From contig NZ_CP090960.1 in assembly GCF_021611515.1 (NCBI RefSeq), forward strand, positions 682,001 through 746,000: a DNA stretch of 64,000 nucleotides. The letters are read 5' to 3'. This DNA comes from Mariluticola halotolerans (GTDB taxonomy: Bacteria > Pseudomonadota > Alphaproteobacteria > Rhizobiales > Devosiaceae). Shown here piece by piece: positions 9,046 through 17,936 of the stretch. Position numbers and translations under genes: made by a program. The first letter of the stretch is position 1. Each line of letters begins with the position of its first letter. Below the pieces are notes generated by a model that was given only the letters and a program-made list of their open reading frames with translations, ran no database searches and was not told where the DNA came from.

Positions 9046-10302
9046 CTAGAACCGGCGCGATGCGTCGAGTGCGAGGCCGAGCCCGACGCTGCCAAAGGCA
9101 TCTGTTTCGACGAATTTTGCGTTTTCAAACATGGCGTTGAAACCGCGCCGGACAGTTGCGATCTGGGTCGAGCCCCCGGTCATGATCAGCGTCTGGATGG
9201 CATCAGCCTTCAGCCCGGCGCTGGCCAGCATATCGGTGATCTTTGCCGGGATACGTGCCGCTTCTGCCGCGATGGCCGCGTCAAAATCGTTGCGGGTGAT
9301 GGTTTTTTCCAGCCCGATATTGTCCGGGTTGAACCGGAAGTCGATGACCTCTTGTTCGGTCAGGGCGATTTTTGCCTCTTCCACATGGGCGGCCAGCAAA
9401 TGGCCGTAACGCCCCTCCACAATATCGATCAGTTTGTCGATTTTTGTGGTGTCGTGCGCTTCCTGACGGGTGGCGCGCAGGCCGGTCATCGTTTGGCGGG
9501 TATAGAGCCGGTTGATGCGGTGCCATGTGGCCAGATCGAAATACGGGCCGATGGGCAAGGGCCGGTCGCCCGACTTGACCAGTGAGCCAAGCCCCAGCAT
9601 GGGCATGACGCTGGACATGGACAGCAGACGGTCAAAATCCGTGCCACCAATGTGAACGCCCGCTGTGGCCAGAATATCGGCCTGCCGGTCGGCTGCGCGG
9701 GCCCGTTCGGGTGACAGGCGCACGATGGTGAAATCGGAGGTGCCGCCACCGATATCGACGACCAGCGCCAATTGCTCATTGTTGATCTGGCGCTCATAAT
9801 CGAGCGCTGCCGCAATCGGCTCGAACTGGAATTCGATGTGACGGAAGCCCTGGGCGCGGATGGCGCCTTCGAGCTGGGTCTCGGCGTTCCGGTCTGCGGC
9901 ATCGTCATCATCGACAAAACGCACGGGGCGACCCGCCACCACCTGTTCGATTGCATCGCCGGCCACGGCCTGCGCCCGGTCATGCAATTCCTTGAGGAAG
10001 GTGCCAAGGACTTCGGTGAAGGGCACGCGGCGCGCCTTGATGCGGGTTTCATCATGCATCAGGGACGAGCCGAGAATGCTTTTGAGCGCCCGCATGACAC
10101 GGCCATCGGCACCGGTTACATATTCCAGCATGGCCGCGCGGCCAAAATAGGTCTGGTCATTCTCGAAATTGAAGAACAGCACGCTGGGCATGGTCTGTTT
10201 GCCGTCCTCCAGCGCCACCAATTGCGGTGTGCCATCCGGGCCGACAAAGCCGAAGGTGGAATTTGACGTGCCAAAATCGAGGCCGCAACTGGCGGTGCGC
10301 AT
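9046..10302 (-). CDS. Hsp70-family protein, YegD-like, actin-fold ATPase only
   Basis: About 418 residues consisting only of the Hsp70/actin-type nucleotide-binding fold. Phosphate-1 loop: LDFGTSNSTFG near residue 8. Phosphate-2 loop: VVDIGGGTSDFTIVRL near residue 190. Adenosine loop: MTGGSTQIATVRRGF near residue 380. There is no beta-sandwich substrate-binding domain or lid as in DnaK, which matches the YegD subfamily, whose clients are not known. I prefer ATG 10302 because CAGGG lies seven bases upstream and the protein then begins MRTASCGLDFG; two earlier in-frame Mets lack a ribosome site. It is transcribed towards ribN, whose terminator lies between them. No co-chaperone gene is nearby. 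Confidence 0.88.
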   Translation of the reverse strand: MRTASCGLDFGTSNSTFGFVGPDGTPQLVALEDGKQTMPSVLFFNFENDQTYFGRAAMLEYVTGADGRVMRALKSILGSSLMHDETRIKARRVPFTEVLGTFLKELHDRAQAVAGDAIEQVVAGRPVRFVDDDDAADRNAETQLEGAIRAQGFRHIEFQFEPIAAALDYERQINNEQLALVVDIGGGTSDFTIVRLSPERARAADRQADILATAGVHIGGTDFDRLLSMSSVMPMLGLGSLVKSGDRPLPIGPYFDLATWHRINRLYTRQTMTGLRATRQEAHDTTKIDKLIDIVEGRYGHLLAAHVEEAKIALTEQEVIDFRFNPDNIGLEKTITRNDFDAAIAAEAARIPAKITDMLASAGLKADAIQTLIMTGGSTQIATVRRGFNAMFENAKFVETDAFGSVGLGLALDASRRF

Positions 10303-10469
10303 GAGACTGCCCTGCATTGATCTGAAATGTCGCCACATATCCGATGGGAGCCACGGACGTGGACGCGCCTCTTAACCGGTGTGGCGACAAAAGGGAAGAT
10401 GGTGGGCTGAACAGCCGCGCGATGGCAGGTGCTGACGTATCGGTTTGCGCTTGGGATAGCGTCATCCGG

Positions 10470-10505
10470 CGCAAACGAAAACAGGCCCGGTGAACACCGG
10501 GCCTG
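10470..10505 (-). terminator. Rho-independent terminator of the ABC transporter operon
   Basis: Read on the minus strand: a perfect 10-bp stem (CAGGCCCGGT / ACCGGGCCTG) with a four-base loop, followed by TTTTCGTTTGC. It starts about 30 bp after the stop of the substrate-binding protein gene. The rest of the 233-bp gap up to the Hsp70 gene shows nothing else. Confidence 0.85.
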
Positions 10506-10535
10506 CTGTATTATATGCACATGGTGTGCGTTGGA

Positions 10536-11468
10536 TCAGAATGCCGGTTCAACAGTTTCGACATTGTCCAGCGTGACAACGGTCAGCGGGATCGGCACGC
10601 GCGCATCGACTTCGGTGCCGTCAAGAATTTCGGCCATTGTGTTCATGGCCACTTTCCCGTCTTCAACAGGTGACTGCACGATGGTGGCGTACATTTCGCC
10701 TGAACGAATGGATTCGAAAGCGTCCTTCTGACCGTTAATGCCGACAATTGGCGGTGTCTGCGTGTCCGGATAGGCTTCCTTCCAGGCGTCGATAAAGCCG
10801 CGGGCCATGGTGTCGTCGTTGGAATAGACACCCTTGATGCCGTCACCGAAACGGGTGATCAGATCGCGGCTGGCCACGAGTGCCTTCTGCTGATCGAAAT
10901 CGGCATTGACGGTGTCGAGGATTTCGATGCCGCTGCCGATTTCTGCCAGACGATCCTCGAAACCACCGACGCGGCCGATGGTTGTGCCATTGCCGGCCTG
11001 ACCGGCGATGACAACGATTGAGCCTTCGCCACCCAGAGCTTCATTCAGCGCATCCGCGGCCATTTCACCTTCAGCGTAAACGTCCGGTCCGGTGAACGAG
11101 ACGATAAACTGCTGGGCCTGGTCGCCCATCGGGGAATTGATCAGGATGGCCGGGATATTCGCGGCCTGTGCCCGTGCCAGACCCGGGATATAGGCCTGGG
11201 GATCGAGCGGCCACAGGATGATGCCGTCAACCTTGCGGGCGATACAGGTGTTGAGCTGTTCGGTGCCCTTCTGGACGTCGAAATCCTGGCTGAGGCTGAG
11301 GATATCGATGCCGAGTTCATCGGCACGGGCCTGAAGCGCCTGATTGGCGGGCGTTGCATAGGCATGGGAGTCGGCGGCTGTCACATAGCAGACCGTCTTT
11401 GCCTGTGCCCAGCTCACCGAGGCGAGAAGCGCGGCGGCACTTACGAGTAATACGGGTTTCAATTTCAT
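10536..11468 (-). CDS. Sugar ABC transporter, periplasmic binding protein
   Basis: A 310-residue protein with a clear signal peptide (VLLVSAAALLASVSWAQA, cleaved near residue 23) and the Peripla_BP_4 (ribose/galactose binding) fold. Typical elements are DFDVQKGTEQLNTCIARKVDG, IILWPLDPQAYIPGL, IGRVGGFEDRL and YSNDDTMARGFIDAWKE. It delivers a sugar to the two permeases encoded just upstream. The start has a textbook AAGGAGG. It is the last gene of the operon rather than the first, which is less common; the strong ribosome site may compensate for distance from the promoter. The substrate cannot be read from sequence. The neighbouring catabolic enzymes suggest a sugar oxidised to an aldonic acid. 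Confidence 0.9.
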   Translation of the reverse strand: MKLKPVLLVSAAALLASVSWAQAKTVCYVTAADSHAYATPANQALQARADELGIDILSLSQDFDVQKGTEQLNTCIARKVDGIILWPLDPQAYIPGLARAQAANIPAILINSPMGDQAQQFIVSFTGPDVYAEGEMAADALNEALGGEGSIVVIAGQAGNGTTIGRVGGFEDRLAEIGSGIEILDTVNADFDQQKALVASRDLITRFGDGIKGVYSNDDTMARGFIDAWKEAYPDTQTPPIVGINGQKDAFESIRSGEMYATIVQSPVEDGKVAMNTMAEILDGTEVDARVPIPLTVVTLDNVETVEPAF

Positions 11469-11503
11469 TGTTTCCTCCTTTGAATGGTCGTTTTTTATCG
11501 ACG

Positions 11504-12472
11504 TCAGCTTTGGCTGATCGTCGCGGCGTGGCTGTATGATTGTCGCCGGACCGCACGGTCGAGGACGACAAGCAGAATGAGAATGAGACCGGTCACCACC
11601 TGCTGGATGTAGGCAGGTACGGACTGGAACTCCATGGCGGTGGTCAGCGATGCGATGGTGAGCACACCGCCCAGGGTGCCCAATGCAGACCCCCTGCCCC
11701 CCTCGAGACGTGTGCCGCCGACAACAACTGCGGCAATGACCATGACCGTGAGGTCTTCGCCGAAGACGGGCGAGCCGGTATTGGCGGTCAGGCTTTGCAG
11801 GACGCCAGCCAGTCCGGCGAGCGTGCTGGCAAATACGAAGCTGAAGAACAAGACCACGTTGGCGGCGATGCCGCTTGATTCCGCCGCCGTGGCGTTGGAG
11901 CCGACCGCGAAGAGGTTTCGGCCGGAAACGGTGCGGGTCAGCCAGAAGTGCAAGAGTACCAGGGCGATAAGGAACAGGCCGCTGCGGACGGTGAACAGGT
12001 CGAGATAGATTTTCGCCATAGCCAGCGAGAACATGATGTCGACACCGGCAACCGGCTGGCTATTGGTGATCCAGTGCGCGATGGCGCGGAAGATCAGCAT
12101 GGTTGCCAGGGTGGCGACGAGTGAGTTGACCTTGAAGACCACCGAGAGCAGGCCGTTCACCACACCACATGCGGCCCCTGCAAGTATGCCGACAAAGGCT
12201 GCTGGCCAGATGCCGATCGAGGGCTGCAGGCCGATTGCCACGATCCCCGACAGGGCGAATACGGCCCCGCCTGACAGATCGATTTGTCCGGCGATGAGCA
12301 GAACCGTGAGCCCGATTGCGATAATGCCGATTGTGGCACCCCGGTCGAGGCCAAGGCTGGCGGTGGACAGGCTGGCGAAACCGGGCACCCAGATGCAGGC
12401 AACGATCAGGGTGGCGGCGAGAATGATGGCGACGCGATAGCGAATGATCAATGAGGTTATCGGCATGATCAC
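11504..12472 (-). CDS. Sugar ABC transporter, permease 2 (RbsC/BPD_transp_2 family)
   Basis: A 322-residue integral membrane protein of the ribose-type permease family (BPD_transp_2), with 8-10 hydrophobic segments. Family features include GIIAIGLTVLLIAGQIDLSGGAVFALSG near the N-terminus, with the conserved IDLS, and GLAGVLQS and VVVGGTRLEGGRGS (coupling region) near residues 225-260. Its start overlaps the stop of the preceding permease gene by 4 bp. Two different permease genes instead of one duplicated gene imply a heterodimeric channel. Confidence 0.9.
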   Translation of the reverse strand: MIMPITSLIIRYRVAIILAATLIVACIWVPGFASLSTASLGLDRGATIGIIAIGLTVLLIAGQIDLSGGAVFALSGIVAIGLQPSIGIWPAAFVGILAGAACGVVNGLLSVVFKVNSLVATLATMLIFRAIAHWITNSQPVAGVDIMFSLAMAKIYLDLFTVRSGLFLIALVLLHFWLTRTVSGRNLFAVGSNATAAESSGIAANVVLFFSFVFASTLAGLAGVLQSLTANTGSPVFGEDLTVMVIAAVVVGGTRLEGGRGSALGTLGGVLTIASLTTAMEFQSVPAYIQQVVTGLILILLVVLDRAVRRQSYSHAATISQS

Positions 12473-13461
12473 ACTCCCCGCTTGCGCAAGGCGACATCGA
12501 GCGCCACGGCCACTGCAATGAGAAGACCCAGCACGAAGCCCTGTATAGGTGTGCGCACGCCCTGCAGGACCATGACATTGGTCAGTGTCTGGACAAAAAC
12601 CAGACCGGCAATGGCGCGGGGTATGGAGCCGAGACCACCGAGAATGGAGATGCCGCCCACCACCACAGCTGTGATGGAGGCGAATTCATACCCGGCCCCG
12701 ACTTCAGGGCGGGCACTTTGCAAGGTCAACCCAAGCAGACCGCCGCTCAGCCCGGCACAGAGACCGGAAATCACGAATGCGCCAGCCTTGACGGCCCTTA
12801 CGGGCACAGCGCTCGCCTCGGCGGCTTTGTAATTGCCGCCTGTGGCCATGGTCCAGCGCCCCCAAAAGGAACGCGACAGGACAAAATGGCCAATAATGGC
12901 GACCACCACAAAGACCAGAACGATAACGGGCACGCCCAGCACACGACCCTTGACGAGCGCTGCAACTGCCGGGTCGTTGCCGTAAACGATCACACCGCCG
13001 ACAGCGGCCTGAACGATACCGAGAACAACTGTGCCTACGCCCAGTGTGGCAATGATGGGATTGATCCCGACATAGCCAACAAGCAGGCCGTTGACCAGGC
13101 CGCAGGCCCCGGCAAAGCCCACAGCCAATGCGAATGCCGGTACGGGGCCAACGACTGGCTGAAGCGCCAGTGACAGAATGGCGCCGCCAGCGATTGTTGC
13201 GGGGACGGAAAGATCTGCGAGGCTGCCAACCACGAGCACGAAGGTCATGCCGACCACGACAATGCCGATGATTGCCATGGAGGTGAGCACATTGACCAGA
13301 TTGCCGGTGGTAAAAAACACATTGCTGCTGATTGCGCCGTAAATGAAAACGGCCAGAATGGCGATCAACAGGCCCGCTCTGGACAAGACATCAAAAATGC
13401 GGCTGCCGCGATTGTAACGCGAATTTGCGGTTTTCTGCATGGGCAATGAAGTGTCTGTCAT
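12469..13461 (-). CDS. Sugar ABC transporter, permease 1 (RbsC/BPD_transp_2 family)
   Basis: A 330-residue BPD_transp_2 permease and paralogue of its downstream neighbour. Typical segments are GMTFVLVVGSLADLSVPATIAGGAI (ADLS in place of the more common IDLS), GLVNGLLVGYVGINPIIATLG, and the coupling motif ITAVVVGGISILGGLGS near residue 260. About ten membrane segments are predicted by eye. It overlaps the ATPase gene by 4 bp at its start and the second permease by 4 bp at its end, so all three are translationally coupled. Confidence 0.9.
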   Translation of the reverse strand: MTDTSLPMQKTANSRYNRGSRIFDVLSRAGLLIAILAVFIYGAISSNVFFTTGNLVNVLTSMAIIGIVVVGMTFVLVVGSLADLSVPATIAGGAILSLALQPVVGPVPAFALAVGFAGACGLVNGLLVGYVGINPIIATLGVGTVVLGIVQAAVGGVIVYGNDPAVAALVKGRVLGVPVIVLVFVVVAIIGHFVLSRSFWGRWTMATGGNYKAAEASAVPVRAVKAGAFVISGLCAGLSGGLLGLTLQSARPEVGAGYEFASITAVVVGGISILGGLGSIPRAIAGLVFVQTLTNVMVLQGVRTPIQGFVLGLLIAVAVALDVALRKRGV

Positions 13462-14957
13462 GCCGCGTCCTCTCCGGTGGCCAACGACATGATCCTTTCT
13501 TCGCTGAGTTCGGCGCGCGCGAGCGGTGGGGTGGCGCGGCCATCCCGCATCACAAAGACCCGGTCACAAACGCCGATGATTTCCGGCAATTCCGACGAGA
13601 TCATGAGCACGGCCATGCCATTGGAGACAAGCTCGCCAATGATCCGGTGAATTTCTGACTTGGCGCCCACATCAACGCCGCGTGTCGGCTCGTCGAGAAT
13701 CAGCACGGAGGGTTGAGCAGACAGCCATTTTGAAATCACCGCCTTTTGCTGATTGCCACCCGAGAGCAGATCAATCCGTCGTTCGGGGTCCGAGGGCACA
13801 ATCGAAAAGTCGGCAACATATTTGGCAGCAAGGTTGCGGTCGGCGCGCATGCTGACCCGACCGAAACGGCTTAGCTGACGCAGGATGGCAAGGCTGATGT
13901 TCTCACGCACTGTCATTGTGCGCACAATGCCCTCGCCCTTGCGGTCCTCGGGGACATAGGCAATGCCTGCCGCCCGCGCCGCCGAAGGCGAATTGATGGT
14001 GATGCGCTTGCCGTTGATCTCGATTGAACCGTCGGTCATTTTGGCCAGGCCGAAAATCGTCTTGGCAACTTCGGTGCGGCCTGCGCCCACCAACCCGGTC
14101 AGCCCCACGATTTCGCCAGCGTTCACATCAAAGCTCACGCCTTCAAAATTGAAACCGTCGGAGAGATTTTCGACCTTGAGGACAGGCTTGCCGATTTTTG
14201 AGGGTGTTTTGGGAAAAACATTTGTCACCTCGCGACCAACCATGAGCTTGATCATTTCGCTGGCGGTAATGCCGTCTGCGGGCCGGCTGTCAATCATGCG
14301 GCCATCCCGCAGGATGGTCACATCATCCGCGATCTCGAGAACTTCCTTGAGACGGTGGCTGATATAGATGATGGCGATGCCGGCTGATTTCATTTTGCCG
14401 AGAATCTTGAAGAGCGCAGCTGTCTCGTGTTCGCTCAGGCTCGATGTCGGTTCGTCGAGCACGATAATGCGCGGATCCGCTGCATAGGCCTTGGCGATTT
14501 CGACAAGCTGCTGCTGGCTGATGGAGAGTTCGCCGACATTTGCCCGCGGATTGATATCTGCACCCAGTTCAGACAACACAGCTTCAGTGCTGCGGATCAT
14601 TTCCTGCCGGTCAACGAGCAAGTGTTTACGCGGCATACGCCCCAAAAAGACGTTCTCGGCCACGGTCAGGTCGGGAATAAGATTGAGTTCCTGGTGCACC
14701 ATGTGGATGCCGTGCCTTTGGGCGTCCGCTGGCTTGCGCAAGCGGACTTCCGCACCATCAACCTCGGTCGTGCCGGTTGTGGGCATATAGACGCCGCTGA
14801 GCACTTTCATGAGGGTCGATTTGCCCGCGCCGTTCTCACCAACAATGGCGTGTACGCGGCCGAAATCCACCGAAAAGTTCACGTCTGAAAGCGCTTTCAC
14901 ACCGGGGAATGTCTTGGTGATCCCCTGCATTCGCAGTGCGCATTTTTGTGCCGGCAT
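13458..14957 (-). CDS. Sugar ABC transporter, dual ATPase (RbsA/MglA type)
   Basis: A 499-residue ATPase with two nucleotide-binding domains in one chain, typical of CUT2 monosaccharide importers. First domain: Walker A GENGAGKSTLMKVLSG near residue 40, signature region LSISQQQLVEIAKA, Walker B IIVLDEPTSSL. Second domain: the degenerate P-loop GLVGAGRTEVAKTIFG near residue 290, signature LLSGGNQQKAVISKWL and Walker B LILDEPTRGVDVGAK. The degenerate second P-loop is normal for this class. It is the first gene of the operon, with GGGAGG before ATG 14957. The operator-like motif at 15017-15038 lies 60 bp upstream. Confidence 0.93.
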   Translation of the reverse strand: MPAQKCALRMQGITKTFPGVKALSDVNFSVDFGRVHAIVGENGAGKSTLMKVLSGVYMPTTGTTEVDGAEVRLRKPADAQRHGIHMVHQELNLIPDLTVAENVFLGRMPRKHLLVDRQEMIRSTEAVLSELGADINPRANVGELSISQQQLVEIAKAYAADPRIIVLDEPTSSLSEHETAALFKILGKMKSAGIAIIYISHRLKEVLEIADDVTILRDGRMIDSRPADGITASEMIKLMVGREVTNVFPKTPSKIGKPVLKVENLSDGFNFEGVSFDVNAGEIVGLTGLVGAGRTEVAKTIFGLAKMTDGSIEINGKRITINSPSAARAAGIAYVPEDRKGEGIVRTMTVRENISLAILRQLSRFGRVSMRADRNLAAKYVADFSIVPSDPERRIDLLSGGNQQKAVISKWLSAQPSVLILDEPTRGVDVGAKSEIHRIIGELVSNGMAVLMISSELPEIIGVCDRVFVMRDGRATPPLARAELSEERIMSLATGEDAA

Positions 14958-15016
14958 ACCTGCCTCCCAGTAACCACCATCAAGTGCCGGTGGTTCAGTT
15001 TTGCGGCTATTAAGGG

Positions 15017-15038
15017 ACTGTTACACTAATATAACAGT
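15017..15038. promoter_or_regulatory. Putative GntR operator 1, upstream of the ABC transporter operon
   Basis: ACTGTTACA and TATAACAGT form a near-perfect inverted repeat around CTAA. The core TAATATAACAG recurs with one or two changes at 15998-16019 and 19516-19545. All three sites lie 60-80 bp upstream of a start codon in this carbohydrate locus, whose only regulator is the GntR protein encoded at 16121. Confidence 0.6.
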
Positions 15039-15174
15039 CGGTGCAAGTGTGAGCAGATCCATAATGCGCTTCGCTTTTTGCGCCCCGTCTCCCCTGCCCT
15101 GCAACACGTTTTCGCGTTGCCTCGGCTATCGTTCCTGTCTCCCGCCATTTTGCCTGGAAACTTTAACCCGGCGA

Positions 15175-15921
15175 TCAGTAGGTCGCGCGTCCACCGGACA
15201 AGTCGAACACCGACGCCGTGGTGAAGCTGTTCTCTTTGGATACCAGCCAGGCGACCATGTTCGCGGCTTCATCGACCTCGAGAAAGCGGCCACGCGGAAT
15301 CCGGGCCAGCATATAGTCGATATGTTCCTGTTTCATTTGGTCGAAGATCGGGGTCCGCGCCGCCGCGGGCGTGATGCAGTTCACCGCGATGTCGAGGTTT
15401 GCCAATTCCTTGCCCAGGGATTTGGTCATGCCGATCACGGCCGCCTTGGAGGCTGAATAGGCGGATGCATTCGGATTGCCTTCCTTGCCGGCGATAGAGG
15501 CAACATTGACGATTCGGCCATAGTTCTGTGCCTTCATCGAGCCGACGACTGCCCGGTTGACGTGAAATGCGCCGTTAAGGTTGATGTCGATGACCCGCCG
15601 CCATTCCTCAAGCGGGTATTCTTCAAGCGTATGGTTCGGTCCGGCAATGCCGGCAGAATTGACCGCGATCGAAACAGGGCCGAGTTGCGCTTCGGTGCGC
15701 GCATGGGCGGCTGTGACGGCGTCCGCATCCACAATGTCTACCGTTTGCGTATCAACGCCTGCCCCCAGTTCGTCGCGCGCTTGAGCAAGGCGTTCGGCGT
15801 TCACATCCCAAAGGCTGACTTTCGCCCCTGATGCCAGCAAGCGCCTTGCAAAAGCATAGCCAAGACCCTGCGCGCCACCTGTGACCAAGGCGACCTGCCC
15901 CCGCAAATCAATATCATTCAT
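15175..15921 (-). CDS. Short-chain dehydrogenase/reductase of the sugar locus
   Basis: A 248-residue classical SDR. It has TGGAQGLGYAF near residue 13 (NAD(P) binding), NSAGIAG near residue 90, the catalytic Ser in NVASIAGKEGN near residue 143, and YSASKAAVIG with the catalytic Tyr and Lys near residue 155. VSLWDVNAERL has an Asp at the end of the second strand, which favours NAD over NADP. In this context a role in oxidising a sugar or a 2-keto-3-deoxy sugar acid is likely. Its sequence resembles 2-keto-3-deoxy-L-fuconate or L-rhamnonate dehydrogenases in general form, but the substrate is not certain. It is divergent from the GntR gene, with operator 2 between them. Confidence 0.88.
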   Translation of the reverse strand: MNDIDLRGQVALVTGGAQGLGYAFARRLLASGAKVSLWDVNAERLAQARDELGAGVDTQTVDIVDADAVTAAHARTEAQLGPVSIAVNSAGIAGPNHTLEEYPLEEWRRVIDINLNGAFHVNRAVVGSMKAQNYGRIVNVASIAGKEGNPNASAYSASKAAVIGMTKSLGKELANLDIAVNCITPAAARTPIFDQMKQEHIDYMLARIPRGRFLEVDEAANMVAWLVSKENSFTTASVFDLSGGRATY

Positions 15922-15997
15922 TTCAACGCCTACTCTTGTCGATTATTCTTTGGTTGGGCCATTCTTGATCCTTCAACGTGCAAGCGGATTGCCCAAT

Positions 15998-16019
15998 CTC
16001 ATTACATTAGTATAATAGT
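15998..16019. promoter_or_regulatory. Putative GntR operator 2, between SDR and regulator genes
   Basis: ATTACATTAGTATAATAGT matches operator 1 at most positions (TTACA-N2-TA-purine-TATAA-pyrimidine-AGT). It lies 77 bp upstream of the SDR start and about 100 bp upstream of the regulator start, so it could control both divergent transcripts, including autoregulation. Confidence 0.55.
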
Positions 16020-16120
16020 AGTCAGAAATGAAACCGCTTCGCAATGACTGACTTTTGGAGAAATTTCTATCCAAGCCAAAACATGCGATAGAAGCGTCCT
16101 TAGGGAATGGAGACATATTG

Positions 16121-16861
16121 ATGGCCACCAGGACTTCGGAACCACCGATAGATGACAAGCTGTCCGAGTTTCTTCAGGGCGTAACGCTCAATCGGTCAAT
16201 TCCGCTGCGCGACCAGGTTTATGCGCTCGTGCGCAATGCGATTGTCACCGGCAAGCTGGCGCCGGGCGCGCCGATTAATGAATTCGATATTGCCGCCAAG
16301 CTGGCCATTTCGCGCACACCAGTGCGTGAGGCGGTTAAAAAGGTCAGCGATGAGGGTTTGATTGAAGTGTTTGCACAAAACGGCACGTTTGTGTCGGGCA
16401 TCCACCGCAATCAGGTTGAGGAAGCATATATCATTCGTATCGCGCTTGAGCTGGAAAGCATCAAGCGCGCAGCCAGCGTGATTACGCAAAGTCAGATCGA
16501 GGATCTGGAAGATATTATCGAGGCGCATGCTGTGGCGGTGAAACGATCACGGTTCGATGAGGCCATTGCCCGGGATGACGAGTTTCACCGTTATATTGCC
16601 GGTGTGAACAATTTGCATATGCTGTGGAAAGCTGTCGATGTGTCAAAGGCGCAAATGGACCGGTGCCGGCTGTTATCGCTTCCCTCGCCCGGCGCCGGGC
16701 TGCAAACGATCGCCCAGCACCGCGCCATACTGGCAGCCCTGGCCAGTCATGATGCGGCGGCCTCAATGCAGGCGCTGCAAACCCATCTGGAAACCTCGCT
16801 GGGCAACACGCTGACCTATCTTGACGCCAATCCGGACGGACCTGCTGTGGCAAAAAGCTGA
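16121..16861 (+). CDS. GntR-family transcriptional regulator (FadR/FCD type)
   Basis: A 246-residue GntR regulator. The winged helix-turn-helix is near residues 25-95: RDQVYALVRNAIVTGKLAPG, then AISRTPVREAVKK as the recognition helix region, and LIEVFAQNGTFVSGI as the wing. An FCD-type all-helical sensor follows, with AYIIRIALELES, the metal-ligand-like DDEFHRYIAG and AQHRAILAALASHD. FCD regulators usually sense small organic or sugar acids. ATG 16121 is chosen because GGAG lies eight bases upstream; an in-frame TTG at 16055 lacks such a site. It is the obvious candidate for the three shared motifs around the locus. Confidence 0.9.
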   Translation: MATRTSEPPIDDKLSEFLQGVTLNRSIPLRDQVYALVRNAIVTGKLAPGAPINEFDIAAKLAISRTPVREAVKKVSDEGLIEVFAQNGTFVSGIHRNQVEEAYIIRIALELESIKRAASVITQSQIEDLEDIIEAHAVAVKRSRFDEAIARDDEFHRYIAGVNNLHMLWKAVDVSKAQMDRCRLLSLPSPGAGLQTIAQHRAILAALASHDAAASMQALQTHLETSLGNTLTYLDANPDGPAVAKS

Positions 16862-16915
16862 GCGTTGGCCGACCTTATCGCCTTTGCGACATCGTGATAC
16901 AAGGGAGAATGACCG

Positions 16916-17932
16916 GTGGATTTTTCCGAGAGGCGCAAAATTGCGCGCGTAAATCTGGAACTGCCGCGGCTTGGTGTCGGCTGCGCTGCATTTGGCGGGC
17001 TTTATAATCCGGTCAGCCTCGACGACGCGATGGGTGTGCTATTGCAGGCCTGGAGCGCCGGTATCCGTTATTTCGATACAGCGCCCATGTACGGCCTCGG
17101 CCGTGCAGAGCATTTGCTTGGACACTTTTTGCGCGAATGCATTGATGATGCCAGTGACACGGTCATCAGCACCAAGGCGGGCCGTTTGATGACCCGCGAC
17201 AGGCCGGGACGAAATTTGCCGCCCGCGCCGCCGAAAAACCCGCTCGATCCGGGTTGGCAGAACGGTTTGGGGTTCCGTGAGGTATTTGACTATTCCTATG
17301 ACGGGATCATGCGCAGTTTCGATGATAGCCAACAGCGGCTTGGCAGGCCGGAGATCGACTTGCTCTATGTGCATGATATTGGCCGGGTCACCCACGCCGA
17401 CCTGCACGATTTTCACTGGCGTGCGCTGACTTCGGGCGGTTTCAGGGCGTTGGAAGAGCTGCGGTCTGCCGGGCTGATCAAAGGGTTCGGGCTTGGCGTC
17501 AACGAGGCCGAGGCGATTTCGGATGCTATGAACGAAGTCCAGCTCGACTGCTGCCTACTTGCCGGACGCTATACCCTGCTGGATCGTTCTGCGGCGCCGC
17601 TTCTTGCGAAGGCGCAGACCAACGGGGTCTCAATCGTATGCGGCGGTGTTTACAATTCCGGCATTCTCGCGGGTACGGGGGCCGGCCAGACGAAATTCGA
17701 TTACGCAGAGGCACCGAGCGCAATTCTGCAAACCGTTGAGCGTCTCGCCTCGTTATGTGCCTCTCATGATGTGCCGCTTGGCGCGGCAGCCGTGCAGTTC
17801 CCGCTGCGCAATCCGGCGGTGACATCCGTGGTTGTGGGTGCCCGCACTGCGGCAAATGTCACCCAGGGGCTGGACTGGTTCTCTCAGCCGATACCGGAAG
17901 CCTTGTGGGCAGAACTTGAAGCGGAAAGCTGA
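16916..17932 (+). CDS. Aldo/keto reductase (L-fucose / D-threo-aldose dehydrogenase-like)
   Basis: A 338-residue aldo/keto reductase barrel. LPRLGVGCAAFGGLYNPVS is the N-terminal strand; YFDTAPMYGLGRAEHLLG carries the catalytic Asp and Tyr; VISTKAGRL holds the catalytic Lys; IDLLYVHDIGR contains the active-site His; and VVVGARTAANV is the NADP-binding end. The insertion PGRNLPPAPPKNPLDP and the overall form resemble D-threo-aldose 1-dehydrogenase / L-fucose dehydrogenase / pyridoxal 4-dehydrogenase proteins. The likely role is oxidising a free aldose to the lactone. The start is GTG 16916 after AAGGGAGA. It is 54 bp downstream of the GntR gene and probably cotranscribed; its stop is four bases from the stop of the convergent UxaA gene. 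Confidence 0.87.
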   Translation: MDFSERRKIARVNLELPRLGVGCAAFGGLYNPVSLDDAMGVLLQAWSAGIRYFDTAPMYGLGRAEHLLGHFLRECIDDASDTVISTKAGRLMTRDRPGRNLPPAPPKNPLDPGWQNGLGFREVFDYSYDGIMRSFDDSQQRLGRPEIDLLYVHDIGRVTHADLHDFHWRALTSGGFRALEELRSAGLIKGFGLGVNEAEAISDAMNEVQLDCCLLAGRYTLLDRSAAPLLAKAQTNGVSIVCGGVYNSGILAGTGAGQTKFDYAEAPSAILQTVERLASLCASHDVPLGAAAVQFPLRNPAVTSVVVGARTAANVTQGLDWFSQPIPEALWAELEAES

Positions 17933-17936
17933 CCGG